In this document: in pieces, positions 37,892 through 45,323 of the stretch
Layout: each line of letters opens with the position of its first letter
Numbering within the stretch: the first letter of the stretch is position 1
Assembly: GCF_039555755.1 (NCBI RefSeq)
Contig: NZ_CP154631.1
Span: 1,240,001-1,304,000 of the forward strand
Direction of reading: 5' to 3'
Source of the DNA: Pseudomonas sediminis
GTDB lineage: Bacteria > Pseudomonadota > Gammaproteobacteria > Pseudomonadales > Pseudomonadaceae
DNA: 64,000 nt
Program-made: the position numbers and the translations under genes
The notes under the pieces: generated by a model
Told to the model about the DNA's origin: nothing
Database searches by the model: none
The model's input: the letters and a program-made list of their open reading frames with translations, nothing else

Positions 37892-38194
37892 TCATGGCCG
37901 ATACCACAGGCGCATAAAGCCCAGTGCCAGCAGCAGGCCGACCTGGCCCAACGCTGCGCACAGCGACAGAAAAGAGCGCAGCGTGCTGTTTTGCGCCGCG
38001 TCCTGAATGCCGGTCAGCGCGCTCCAGAAACCGTCCGGCAGCAGCATCAGGCTCAGGCTGGCGAGCGGCTTTCCAGTCATCAGCAGGCCGTCGATCAGGT
38101 TGAACCAGCCGCAGAACATCAGGCCGATGAGGATCATCACCGCCACCACCAGACCGAGGCCAAGGCAGGCGGAGAATTGCACGAGAAGACGCAT
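37892..38194 (-). CDS. Small membrane protein of unknown function
   Basis: A 100-residue protein with two clear hydrophobic segments (residues ~3-28 and ~76-96) and a possible third. The start is the ATG at 38194 with a strong GGAGG upstream; eleven further in-frame codons precede it without homology. It lies 51 bp downstream of creD on the same strand and may be co-transcribed. I do not recognise the family. Confidence 0.65.
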   Translation of the reverse strand: MRLLVQFSACLGLGLVVAVMILIGLMFCGWFNLIDGLLMTGKPLASLSLMLLPDGFWSALTGIQDAAQNSTLRSFLSLCAALGQVGLLLALGFMRLWYRP

Positions 38195-38245
38195 GGGGAT
38201 TACCTCCGACAAGAGGGCGGCCTGCACTGACCGCGCCGATCAGAT

Positions 38246-39589
38246 TCAGGCTTGCGGAGCGCTACGGCCAACGCCGTACCAGTCCAGTTTGCGGGTCAGC
38301 ACCATCACGCTGCCGAGCACGCCGAACACCAGCAGCGAGCCCATCAACAGGGCGTAGTCCTCGGCATTGAGCAGGCCGTAGAGCATGGCGTACAGCGCCG
38401 CCAGCAAAGCGCCAAAACCCAGGCCGCGCCGCCAGCTGTGCAGCACGAAGCTGACGTAGAAACCAATCAGCCCAACGCAGGCGCTGGCAGACAGGCCGTA
38501 GGCCAGGGCGAAGTCCAGATGCTCGGAGAGCGACAGCAGCAGCAGGTAGAACAGCGCCAGCGACAGGCCCACCAGGGCGTATTGCACCGGGTGCACGGCC
38601 AGGCGCTTGAGCACCTCGAAGAGGAAGAAGGTGGCGAAGGTCAGGGCGATGAACAGCAGCGCATATTTGATCGCACGATCGGTCTTCAGGTACTGATCCA
38701 CCGGGTCGACGAAGCTGACCCCGAAGTTGCGGCCGAACAAAGCCTGGCAACGATCACCGCCCACGCAGTCGCGCAATGCCTCCTCCAGATTGGTGGCGAA
38801 GAAGCTGGTCTGCCACTCGGCAGTGAAGCCTGCGGCACTGATCTCGCGGCTGCTCGGCAGGTATTCACCGACGAAGCTCGGGTGCGGCCAGTCGGAACTC
38901 AGCTTGACCCGGCTGTCCCGCCCGACCGGCACCACCGAGAGCTGCTCGGTGCCCTGCAGTTTCAGATCGAAAGCGAACTCGAGAATCTGCCCGCCCTGCG
39001 CATCCAGAGCCGGGATCGGTGCATGCACGCCAGCGCCGAAGTTATCGTCAGCACTGCCCGGCGCGAAGCTCAGGGTCTGGCCATTCAGACGCAACTGCAG
39101 ATCGTTGCTGATGCCACGGATATCGCTGATGCCGACCGAAAGAAAGGGTTTCTCGAAGCGGTAGAACCCCAGGTCGTCGCCCAGCCCCAGGCGCGACGGC
39201 AGGCGAAAATGGCCGCTGACCTGGCTGTCGCTGCGATACAGGCGCGCTTCATAAATGCCACGGGCACGCAATTCGGTGCCCACCTGACCTTCGAGTACGA
39301 AGCGCTCCGGCAGGAAGTACAGGCGACCACGCCGTTGACGCTCTTCGCTATAGCGCTCACCGGTCTTCTCGTTGGTCTTCCACTCATGAGTGGTCTTGAT
39401 ATACGGCAGCACCAGGATCGGCCCGGTGATCTGCTGGCTGTAGCTGGAACTGCGGGCAATGCCCTGCATCACCTCATAGCGCAGGCCCTGGCGCTCATCG
39501 ACCAGGCCATCGATCATCAACAGGGGAATCATCAGCAACAAAATCAGCAGGGCGATGGCGCCCAGCTTGAAGCCTAGGGAACGGCTCAT
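38246..39589 (-). CDS. creD: Inner membrane protein CreD
   Basis: A 447-residue CreD protein. It has an N-terminal membrane anchor, a ~280-residue periplasmic domain (GPILVLPYIKT, GIYEARLYRSDSQVSGHF) and five or six C-terminal helices from residue ~305. It belongs to the CreBC regulon and is linked to envelope integrity and beta-lactam response in Pseudomonas. Here it is 5.7 kb away from creBC instead of adjacent. I found no TTCAC-N6-TTCAC cre tag in the 175 bp upstream. Confidence 0.92.
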   Translation of the reverse strand: MSRSLGFKLGAIALLILLLMIPLLMIDGLVDERQGLRYEVMQGIARSSSYSQQITGPILVLPYIKTTHEWKTNEKTGERYSEERQRRGRLYFLPERFVLEGQVGTELRARGIYEARLYRSDSQVSGHFRLPSRLGLGDDLGFYRFEKPFLSVGISDIRGISNDLQLRLNGQTLSFAPGSADDNFGAGVHAPIPALDAQGGQILEFAFDLKLQGTEQLSVVPVGRDSRVKLSSDWPHPSFVGEYLPSSREISAAGFTAEWQTSFFATNLEEALRDCVGGDRCQALFGRNFGVSFVDPVDQYLKTDRAIKYALLFIALTFATFFLFEVLKRLAVHPVQYALVGLSLALFYLLLLSLSEHLDFALAYGLSASACVGLIGFYVSFVLHSWRRGLGFGALLAALYAMLYGLLNAEDYALLMGSLLVFGVLGSVMVLTRKLDWYGVGRSAPQA

Positions 39590-39734
39590 GGTACGGCTCT
39601 CCGTAGCGAGTGAAGGTACAGCAGAGTCTGGGCAGCGATGGTGGGAGGCGTGTGGGGCGCACGTGGAGATTGTGTGGAGAATGCGGGAGCGCTGTACGCC
39701 GATTCGTCATCCAGCAGCTCGGCGGCACTGGCAT

Positions 39735-39750
39735 CTGTATAAAAAACCAG
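39735..39750 (+). promoter_or_regulatory. Probable LexA (SOS) box upstream of FAN1
   Basis: CTGTATAAAAAACCAG: the CTG-N10-CAG frame of the gammaproteobacterial LexA box with the full CTGTAT left half; the right half CCAG departs by one base from ACAG. It contains a TATAAA -10-like sequence and ends 14 bp before the FAN1 start. Confidence 0.65.
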
Positions 39751-39764
39751 TAAAACTTCGCCCC

Positions 39765-41396
39765 ATGCTCAGCCTCGACGCTCCCGAACTCTATTATCTG
39801 GCCAACTTCCGCAAGGCCCTCGCCTGGCTCGACACCCATCACCGTGAACTGATGGATGACGCCGAGCGCGCCTTCGTTGCGCACTTTCCCCAGTTGCCAT
39901 TGCCCACCCAGGCGCTGCTGGTACGCCTGGTGATGCGCAAGGGCATTCACTTTCGCGCGAGCAAACTGCGCTACGCCGAGATCGGCGATATCCCAACTGC
40001 CGCAGAACCATTGCTGGAACTGGGCTGGCTGATCGACTGCGCCGCACTGAGCTTCGACGAACTCGGCGCCCTGCTGCTCAAAGACGAACTGGCCGCGCAT
40101 TTCGCCGCCGACCTGCCGCGCGGGACGTTGAAGAAAAGCGAAGTGCTCGAGCACCTGCGTGAGCTGCATATCGAACCGCGCAGCCTGGCCGACTGGTGCC
40201 CGAATATGGAGGAGAGTCTGCTGAGCCTGGCCATCGGCCCGCTGTGCGACCGCCTGCGCCTGATGTTCTTCGGCAACCTGGCGCAGGAGTGGTCGGAGTT
40301 CGTACTCGCCGACCTGGGGATATTCCGTTACGAACAGGTGCCAATCACACCGGGCTCGCGCGGCTTTCGCCACCGCCAGGACGTCGACGACTACTTGCAC
40401 CTGCGCGCCTGCCGCGAGGCTTTCGAGGTCGGCATGCCGGTGACCGAGGTTCTGCAGCACCTTGGCGATTTCTCCAGCGACAGCCCGCATATCGGCGAAC
40501 GCCACCAGCGCCTGCTGCTGCAATTGGCGCAGCATCTGGAGCGCGCTGGCGAGCTGGACTCGGCGCTGGCGCTATACCGCGACACCCGCGCGGTCGGCTC
40601 GCGGCAACGGCAGATCCGCGTGCTGGAGCGCCTCGGCCAGGATGCCGAAGCATTGGCACTGGCCGAACAAGTAATCGCGGCGCCGCACAACGCCGAAGAG
40701 GCGCAACTGGCCGAACGAGCCCGCACACGGTTGCGCAAACGCCTCGGCCTACCACCTGCGACCAAGGCGGCGAAGCTGATCGAGGACCGCCTCGACCTGC
40801 GCCTGCCGCGCGCTGCCAGCGTCGAGCTGGCTGTGGCCATGCACTTGGCAGAACCCAATGCACCCGTGCATTACGTGGAGAACACGCTGATCTGCGGGCT
40901 GTTCGGCCTGCTCTGCTGGGAGGCGATCTTCGCCCCCATGCCCGGCGCCTTCTTCCACCCCTTCCATACCGGCCCGGTGGATCTGCACCGCGGCGATTTC
41001 CATGAACGTCGCCGCGAACTGTTCGACGCCTGCCTGGCGCGTCTGGACGACGGTAGCTACATCGAGGCCATGCGCCGCACCCATGCCGAGAAATTCGGCA
41101 TCCAGTCGCCCTTCGTGTTCTGGGAACTGCTCGATGCCGAGCGCCTGGAACAGGCCATGGCCTGCCTGCCACCGCAGCACCTGGGGGCCTGGTTCCGCCG
41201 CCTGCTGGCCGATATTCGCGAGAACCGCACCGGCATGCCTGACCTGATCCAATTCTGGCCGACCGAAGGCCGCTACCGGATGATCGAAGTAAAAGGCCCC
41301 GGCGACCGCCTGCAGGACAACCAGAAGCGCTGGCTGGCCTTCTGCGCCGAGCACGGCATGCCGGTCAGCGTGTGCTACGTGGAGTGGAGCGATTGA
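39765..41396 (+). CDS. FAN1-type structure-specific nuclease (VRR-NUC)
   Basis: A 543-residue bacterial FAN1. The N-terminal SAP-like/helical part begins LYYLANFRKALAWLDTHH. TPR-like helices fill the middle, and the C-terminal VRR-NUC domain has the catalytic PD...EVK pattern at about D493, E508 and K510. FAN1 cleaves 5' flaps and helps unhook interstrand crosslinks; P. aeruginosa FAN1 has been structurally studied. The start is the ATG at 39765, though no clear ribosome site precedes it. It overlaps the helicase gene. Confidence 0.9.
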   Translation: MLSLDAPELYYLANFRKALAWLDTHHRELMDDAERAFVAHFPQLPLPTQALLVRLVMRKGIHFRASKLRYAEIGDIPTAAEPLLELGWLIDCAALSFDELGALLLKDELAAHFAADLPRGTLKKSEVLEHLRELHIEPRSLADWCPNMEESLLSLAIGPLCDRLRLMFFGNLAQEWSEFVLADLGIFRYEQVPITPGSRGFRHRQDVDDYLHLRACREAFEVGMPVTEVLQHLGDFSSDSPHIGERHQRLLLQLAQHLERAGELDSALALYRDTRAVGSRQRQIRVLERLGQDAEALALAEQVIAAPHNAEEAQLAERARTRLRKRLGLPPATKAAKLIEDRLDLRLPRAASVELAVAMHLAEPNAPVHYVENTLICGLFGLLCWEAIFAPMPGAFFHPFHTGPVDLHRGDFHERRRELFDACLARLDDGSYIEAMRRTHAEKFGIQSPFVFWELLDAERLEQAMACLPPQHLGAWFRRLLADIRENRTGMPDLIQFWPTEGRYRMIEVKGPGDRLQDNQKRWLAFCAEHGMPVSVCYVEWSD

Positions 41397-43693
41397 ACCT
41401 GCGCGTCGCCGTGCGCGAGCTGTGCGAGTTCACCGCCAAGGAAGGTGACCTCGACCTGCGCTTCACCCCCTCGCCCACTGCGCAGGAAGGCATGGCCGGG
41501 CACGCCACGGTGGTGACCCGGCGCGGCCCGGATTACGTGGCAGAGCTGCCACTGATCGGCGAGTTCGAGGGGCTGACGGTCAGTGGCCGCGCCGATGGTT
41601 TCGATCCCGAGTTTCGCCTGCTGGAAGAGATCAAAACCCACCGTGGCGACATCTCGCGCATCCCCGCCAACCACCGCCTGCTGCACTGGGCGCAGGTGAA
41701 GATCTACGGCTGGCTGCTGTGCCAGGAACTGGGCTTCGAGGAACTGGATCTGGCAGTGGTGTACTTCAACGTCATGACCCAGCAGGAAACGATATTCCGC
41801 GAGCGCCATAGCGCCGCGTCGCTAGGTGAATTCTTCGCCCTGCACTGCCGCCGTTACATCGAATGGGCGCGGCAGGAACAGGCGCATCAGCACGCACGCA
41901 ACCAGGCATTGGAAGCGCTGGAGTTCCCCTACGGCGAATTTCGCCATGGCCAACGGCAACTGGCCGAAGCCGTATACCGCGCCGCGCGTGACGGCCACTA
42001 CCTGCTGGCGCAGGCCACCACCGGCATCGGCAAGACCCTCGGCACCCTGTTCCCGCAGCTCAAGGCCATGCCCGGCCAGCAGCTCGACCGCCTGTTCTTC
42101 CTCAGCGCCAAGACGCCAGGCCGGCGCCTGGCACTCGATGCCCTGCAACGCCTGCGCGAACCCGACACGCCGCTGCGCGTGCTGGAACACGTAGCCCGCG
42201 ACAAGGCCTGCGAACACCCAAGCAAAGCCTGCCATGGCGACTCCTGCCCGCTGGCCAAGGGTTTCTATGACCGCCTGCCGGCGGCGCGCAGTGCGGCGCT
42301 GAAGGAACGCTGGTTGGATCAGCAGGCGGTGCGCAATATCGCCATCGCCCATGGCGTGTGCCCCTACTACCTGAGCCAGGAGCTGTGCCGCTGGAGCGAC
42401 GTAGTGGTGGGCGACTACAACTACTACTTCGACCTCGGCGCCCTGCTGCACAGCCTCACCCTGATCAACCAGTGGCGCGTCTGTCTGCTGGTGGACGAGG
42501 CGCACAACCTGGTGGAACGCGGGCGCGGCATGTACAGCGCCGAGCTGGATCAGGCGCGCTTCAAGGCCATGTGCCGAGACGCGCCGAAACGCCTGAAAAG
42601 CGTGCTGGAACGGGTCGACCGCCACTGGGATCAACTGCACCGCGAGCAAGCGGTGCCTTACCAGGTCTACCCGCTGGCGCCGGACTTGCTACTCGCCGCC
42701 CTGGGCAAGGCGGTCAGCGCCATCACCGACCTGCTCACCGACCAGCCCGAAGGCAATGGCGGCGAACTGCTCAGCTTTTACATGGACGCCATGCTGTTCT
42801 GCCGCCTGGCGGAAAGCTTCGGCCCGCACTCGCTGTTCGACATCAATCGCGACGAGGCAGGTAACGGTCGCAGCTACTCGACCCTGTGCATCCGCAATAT
42901 CCTGCCGGCGCCCTTCCTCGGCCCGCGCTTCGAGGACGCCCACAGCGCCACGCTGTTCTCCGCCACCCTCAGCCCCAGCCACTACTACCTCGACCTGCTC
43001 GGCCTGCCGGAAGAGACCCAGTGCCTGGACGTCGCCTCGCCATTCAGCGCCGAACAACTGCACGTCCAGGTGGTGCGTAACCTGTCCACCCGCTACCAGC
43101 ACCGCGACGCCTCGCTGGCGCCGATCTGCCAGTTGATGGCGCGCCAGTACGCCGAACGCCCCGGCAACTACCTGGCCTTCTTTAGCAGCTATCAGTACCT
43201 GGAACAGGTGCTACAGGAATTGCGCCGCGATCACCCGCAGATTCCGGTATGGACGCAGTCACGGCAGATGGACGAAGCGGCGCGCCAGGGCTTTATCGAG
43301 CGCTTCCAGATCGGTGGCCGCGGTATCGGCTTCGCCGTGCTCGGTGGAGTATTCGGCGAAGGTGTCGACCTGCCCGGCGAACGCCTGATCGGCGCCTTCG
43401 TCGCCACCCTCGGCCTGGCCCAGCTCAACCCCATCAACGAAGAAATCCGCCAGCGCATGGACACCCTGTTCGGCAATGGCTACGACTACACCTACCTCTA
43501 CCCCGGCCTGCAAAAGGTCGTGCAAGCCGCCGGCCGGGTGATCCGCACGCCCGAAGACCAGGGCGTGCTCTACCTGATCGACGATCGCTTCGCCCGCCCC
43601 GAAGTGCGCCGCCTGCTGCCAAGCTGGTGGCGGGTGGAGTTGTTGCGCTTGCCGCACAGAACATCCACACCTGAACCACAACCTCTCCTGTAG
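41393..43693 (+). CDS. XPD/DinG-type iron-sulphur helicase with N-terminal PD-(D/E)XK nuclease domain
   Basis: A ~766-residue helicase. Residues ~60-150 contain ADGFDPEFRLLEEIKTH, a RecB-like PD-(D/E)XK nuclease core. Walker A ATTGIGKT is near residue 210, four cysteines typical of the XPD Fe-S domain follow (KACEHPSKACHGDSC, GVCPYYL), then LLVDEAHNL and the C-terminal motif VQAAGRVIRTPEDQG. It should unwind DNA 5'-3'. The start is uncertain: TTG 41393 overlaps the FAN1 stop with GGAG eight bases upstream; a GTG at 41372 is also open. Coupled to FAN1. Confidence 0.88.
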   Translation: MNLRVAVRELCEFTAKEGDLDLRFTPSPTAQEGMAGHATVVTRRGPDYVAELPLIGEFEGLTVSGRADGFDPEFRLLEEIKTHRGDISRIPANHRLLHWAQVKIYGWLLCQELGFEELDLAVVYFNVMTQQETIFRERHSAASLGEFFALHCRRYIEWARQEQAHQHARNQALEALEFPYGEFRHGQRQLAEAVYRAARDGHYLLAQATTGIGKTLGTLFPQLKAMPGQQLDRLFFLSAKTPGRRLALDALQRLREPDTPLRVLEHVARDKACEHPSKACHGDSCPLAKGFYDRLPAARSAALKERWLDQQAVRNIAIAHGVCPYYLSQELCRWSDVVVGDYNYYFDLGALLHSLTLINQWRVCLLVDEAHNLVERGRGMYSAELDQARFKAMCRDAPKRLKSVLERVDRHWDQLHREQAVPYQVYPLAPDLLLAALGKAVSAITDLLTDQPEGNGGELLSFYMDAMLFCRLAESFGPHSLFDINRDEAGNGRSYSTLCIRNILPAPFLGPRFEDAHSATLFSATLSPSHYYLDLLGLPEETQCLDVASPFSAEQLHVQVVRNLSTRYQHRDASLAPICQLMARQYAERPGNYLAFFSSYQYLEQVLQELRRDHPQIPVWTQSRQMDEAARQGFIERFQIGGRGIGFAVLGGVFGEGVDLPGERLIGAFVATLGLAQLNPINEEIRQRMDTLFGNGYDYTYLYPGLQKVVQAAGRVIRTPEDQGVLYLIDDRFARPEVRRLLPSWWRVELLRLPHRTSTPEPQPLL

Positions 43694-43806
43694 GAGATTT
43701 ATCCGCGATCATCACCGCCAAAGAACCGTAGCCTGGGCTGAGCGAAGCGATACCTGGGAGGATCGGGAGCACCTGTAAGGCTCACCTGAATACGAGTTGC
43801 CAGCGG

Positions 43807-43957
43807 TTATCCGACATGGTGTATAACCTGCCAAACGCCCCACCGCCTCGCTGCAGGCCGAGAAATAGAGAAGGATTTCGAAAATGACCAGGAAGGTTAT
43901 CCACCAAAACAGCCCGCAGGTTATGCACCACTTGGTGTCTATTTGTAGTTATGCACC
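43807..43957. other. Cluster of DnaA-box-like TTATNCAC sites
   Basis: The 277-bp gap after the helicase holds no convincing gene. It has TTATNCACC at 43897, 43921 and 43949, a complementary one at 43818-43826 and TTATCCGAC at 43807. The last base departs from the DnaA consensus TTATNCACA. GTTATGC at 43920 and 43948 could instead be integron core sites. Confidence 0.45.
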
Positions 43958-43970
43958 TAGGTAAGCCCAC

Positions 43971-44489
43971 ATGAACCTAGAAATTCCGGAAATCGATAAT
44001 TGTTGCGAAAAAGAGACCTATGCTTTTTTTGGTCTTGCAGCATATTGGGCACAGGTGCTAGAGCACTCAGCATTAAATCTTGCGATTGTTCTTAATCTTC
44101 CTGGCGCTTCACTTATGAGCCAGGAGATATTTGATAACACATACAACTCACTAACGAAGAAAACCTTTGGTCAATTACTAAAAGCAACCAAAGATATCTT
44201 AAATATATCTGAAGCTGACGAGTCATATCTAAGCGAAGCTCTAGAACTTCGAAATATATTAATTCACCACTATTTCAGGGAGCATGCCGAAAATCTTGTT
44301 TCCGTCGTCGGCCGCCAGGAAATCAAGAAAGAACTTCAGTTAATAATTTCAAAATTCAAACGCGCCGACAAAATCCTTGAAGGCATCCATGCACCTCTAT
44401 GGGAAAAATATGGCGTAACTGAAGAATTTATTAGCGAGCATCTTGAAGAGCTTCGTGTTAAAGCTGAAATTCGAGACAAGAATGCATAA
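43971..44489 (+). CDS. AT-rich cassette-borne HEPN-like protein of unknown function
   Basis: A 172-residue, mostly helical acidic protein with markedly lower GC than every neighbour. LRNILIHHYFREH carries R-N-x3-H, the RX4-6H signature of HEPN ribonucleases, preceded by a helix beginning FFGLAAYWAQVLEHSALNL. Proteins of this look are frequent in integron gene cassettes. The stop codon lies within the core of an attC-like half site (44484 on), as is usual for cassette genes. No antitoxin or nucleotidyltransferase partner is visible. Its ribosome site is weak. RNase or defence activity is a hypothesis from the motif. Confidence 0.65.
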   Translation: MNLEIPEIDNCCEKETYAFFGLAAYWAQVLEHSALNLAIVLNLPGASLMSQEIFDNTYNSLTKKTFGQLLKATKDILNISEADESYLSEALELRNILIHHYFREHAENLVSVVGRQEIKKELQLIISKFKRADKILEGIHAPLWEKYGVTEEFISEHLEELRVKAEIRDKNA

Positions 44490-44533
44490 CAACTGGTTCA
44501 AACCGTTCGCTTCGCTCACTGGGGGGGGCTAAA
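44484..44533 (+). other. Left half of an integron attC (59-base element) site
   Basis: GCATAAC, five bases, then GTTCAAAC reproduces the left simple site of a 59-base element (compare TAACAA-TTC-GTTCAAGC). TTCGCTTCGCTCACTGG and the palindrome GGGCTAAAGCCC follow, as in cassette attC stems. The right half with its GTTRRRY core is missing; sequence changes at ~44530. The rest of the gap to 44659 is AT-rich and probably contains an IS end. Confidence 0.6.
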
Positions 44534-44659
44534 GCCCAATGTCATCAACTTTGGGAATTATCCATAAATATCATATAATTAGCGCTCAAATCAGTGCATG
44601 GGAGAAGCCCTTTTGACTACCTATACCGCATCGCTTGACACCGCCAGCCAAGCCCTGGT

Positions 44660-45001
44660 TTGAAAATTGTACATAAAATAACCAGCCCGCTCGATTGTCC
44701 CGCCTTCATCGCCGCCCACCGCCAGAATCCTCAAGACTTTACCCGCCGACGCCAGCTCACCTTCAAGAACCTCGTCCTGTTCCTGCTCAATCAGCCGCGC
44801 ACGGCCCTGCAAACCGAACTCGATCAGTTCTATCGCGTACTCAATCAGGCGTCGACTGAGACGCAAATGGTCACTGCGCAGGCCTTCTGCAAAGCGCGCA
44901 AAAAGCTCAACCCCGAGGTATTTGAAAGTCTCAATCGCCTCCTGCAGCAACAAATTGACTGCTTCGGGCTGCGCCAGAAGTGGCGTGGGCGTCGCCGATG
45001 A
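44660..45001 (+). pseudogene. IS4-family-like transposase, N-terminal remnant
   Basis: About 110 residues remain. SPLDCPAFIAAHRQNPQDF, RRRQLTFKNLVLFLLNQPR and VTAQAFCKARKKLNPEVFE belong to the N-terminal domain of IS4-type transposases. The frame stops right after QKWRGRR, where intact proteins continue into the DDE catalytic domain, so the element is dead. No ATG is present; the frame opens with TTG. The sequence CAATGTCATCAACTTTGG around 44528-44545 may be its left terminus. Its broken end abuts an LprI fragment. Confidence 0.75.
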
Positions 45002-45263
45002 CCAGCTCAATGCCGAATACAAGAAAGCCAGCCAGAGAACGGAAGACGAGCAGGCAGCATTGCGCCAAAACTGGCCAAACACGGAGCTGGTCAGCCTGCT
45101 CCGCTCGGCACAGCGGGCCTGGCTGAGGTTCAGGGATTCGGAGTGTCAGTTCACGGGGATGTCCTCGACACCCTCGCCCTGGCAGGGCGTTCAGGTGGAG
45201 GAGTGCAAGTTGCGCATGACCATCGAGCGTACGGAGTACCTGAAAGGCGTTCACTCAGGCTGA
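44997..45263 (+). pseudogene. LprI/DUF1311-family protein, 5'-truncated remnant
   Basis: About 88 residues survive: DDQLNAEYKKASQRTEDEQ, then LLRSAQRAWLRFRDSECQF and VEECKLRMTIERTEYLKG. These are the core and C terminus of the lysozyme-inhibitor LprI/YecT-like (DUF1311) family. The signal peptide and first part are missing, and homology begins exactly where the transposase homology ends. The likely cause is an IS insertion followed by a deletion. A REP palindrome follows the stop. Confidence 0.75.
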
Positions 45264-45277
45264 ACCGTGCAAAAGGC

Positions 45278-45300
45278 TCGCGGCTGAAGCCCCTCCCACA
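45278..45300. repeat. REP-type palindrome
   Basis: TCGCGGCTGAAGCCCCTCCC, an inverted relative of the 28464-28486 element, in the convergent gap between the LprI remnant and creC. Confidence 0.7.
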
Positions 45301-45323
45301 GGTCGGCCGATAAGAGACGCAGC

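Noticed and set aside
39590..39764. CreB cre tag (TTCAC-N6-TTCAC) upstream of creD
   Set aside because: Only one TTCAC half (minus strand, near 39610) was found; the second half at the required spacing is missing.
44621..45254. Minus-strand open frames opposite the transposase and LprI remnants
   Set aside because: The plus-strand frames carry the family motifs; the minus frames do not.
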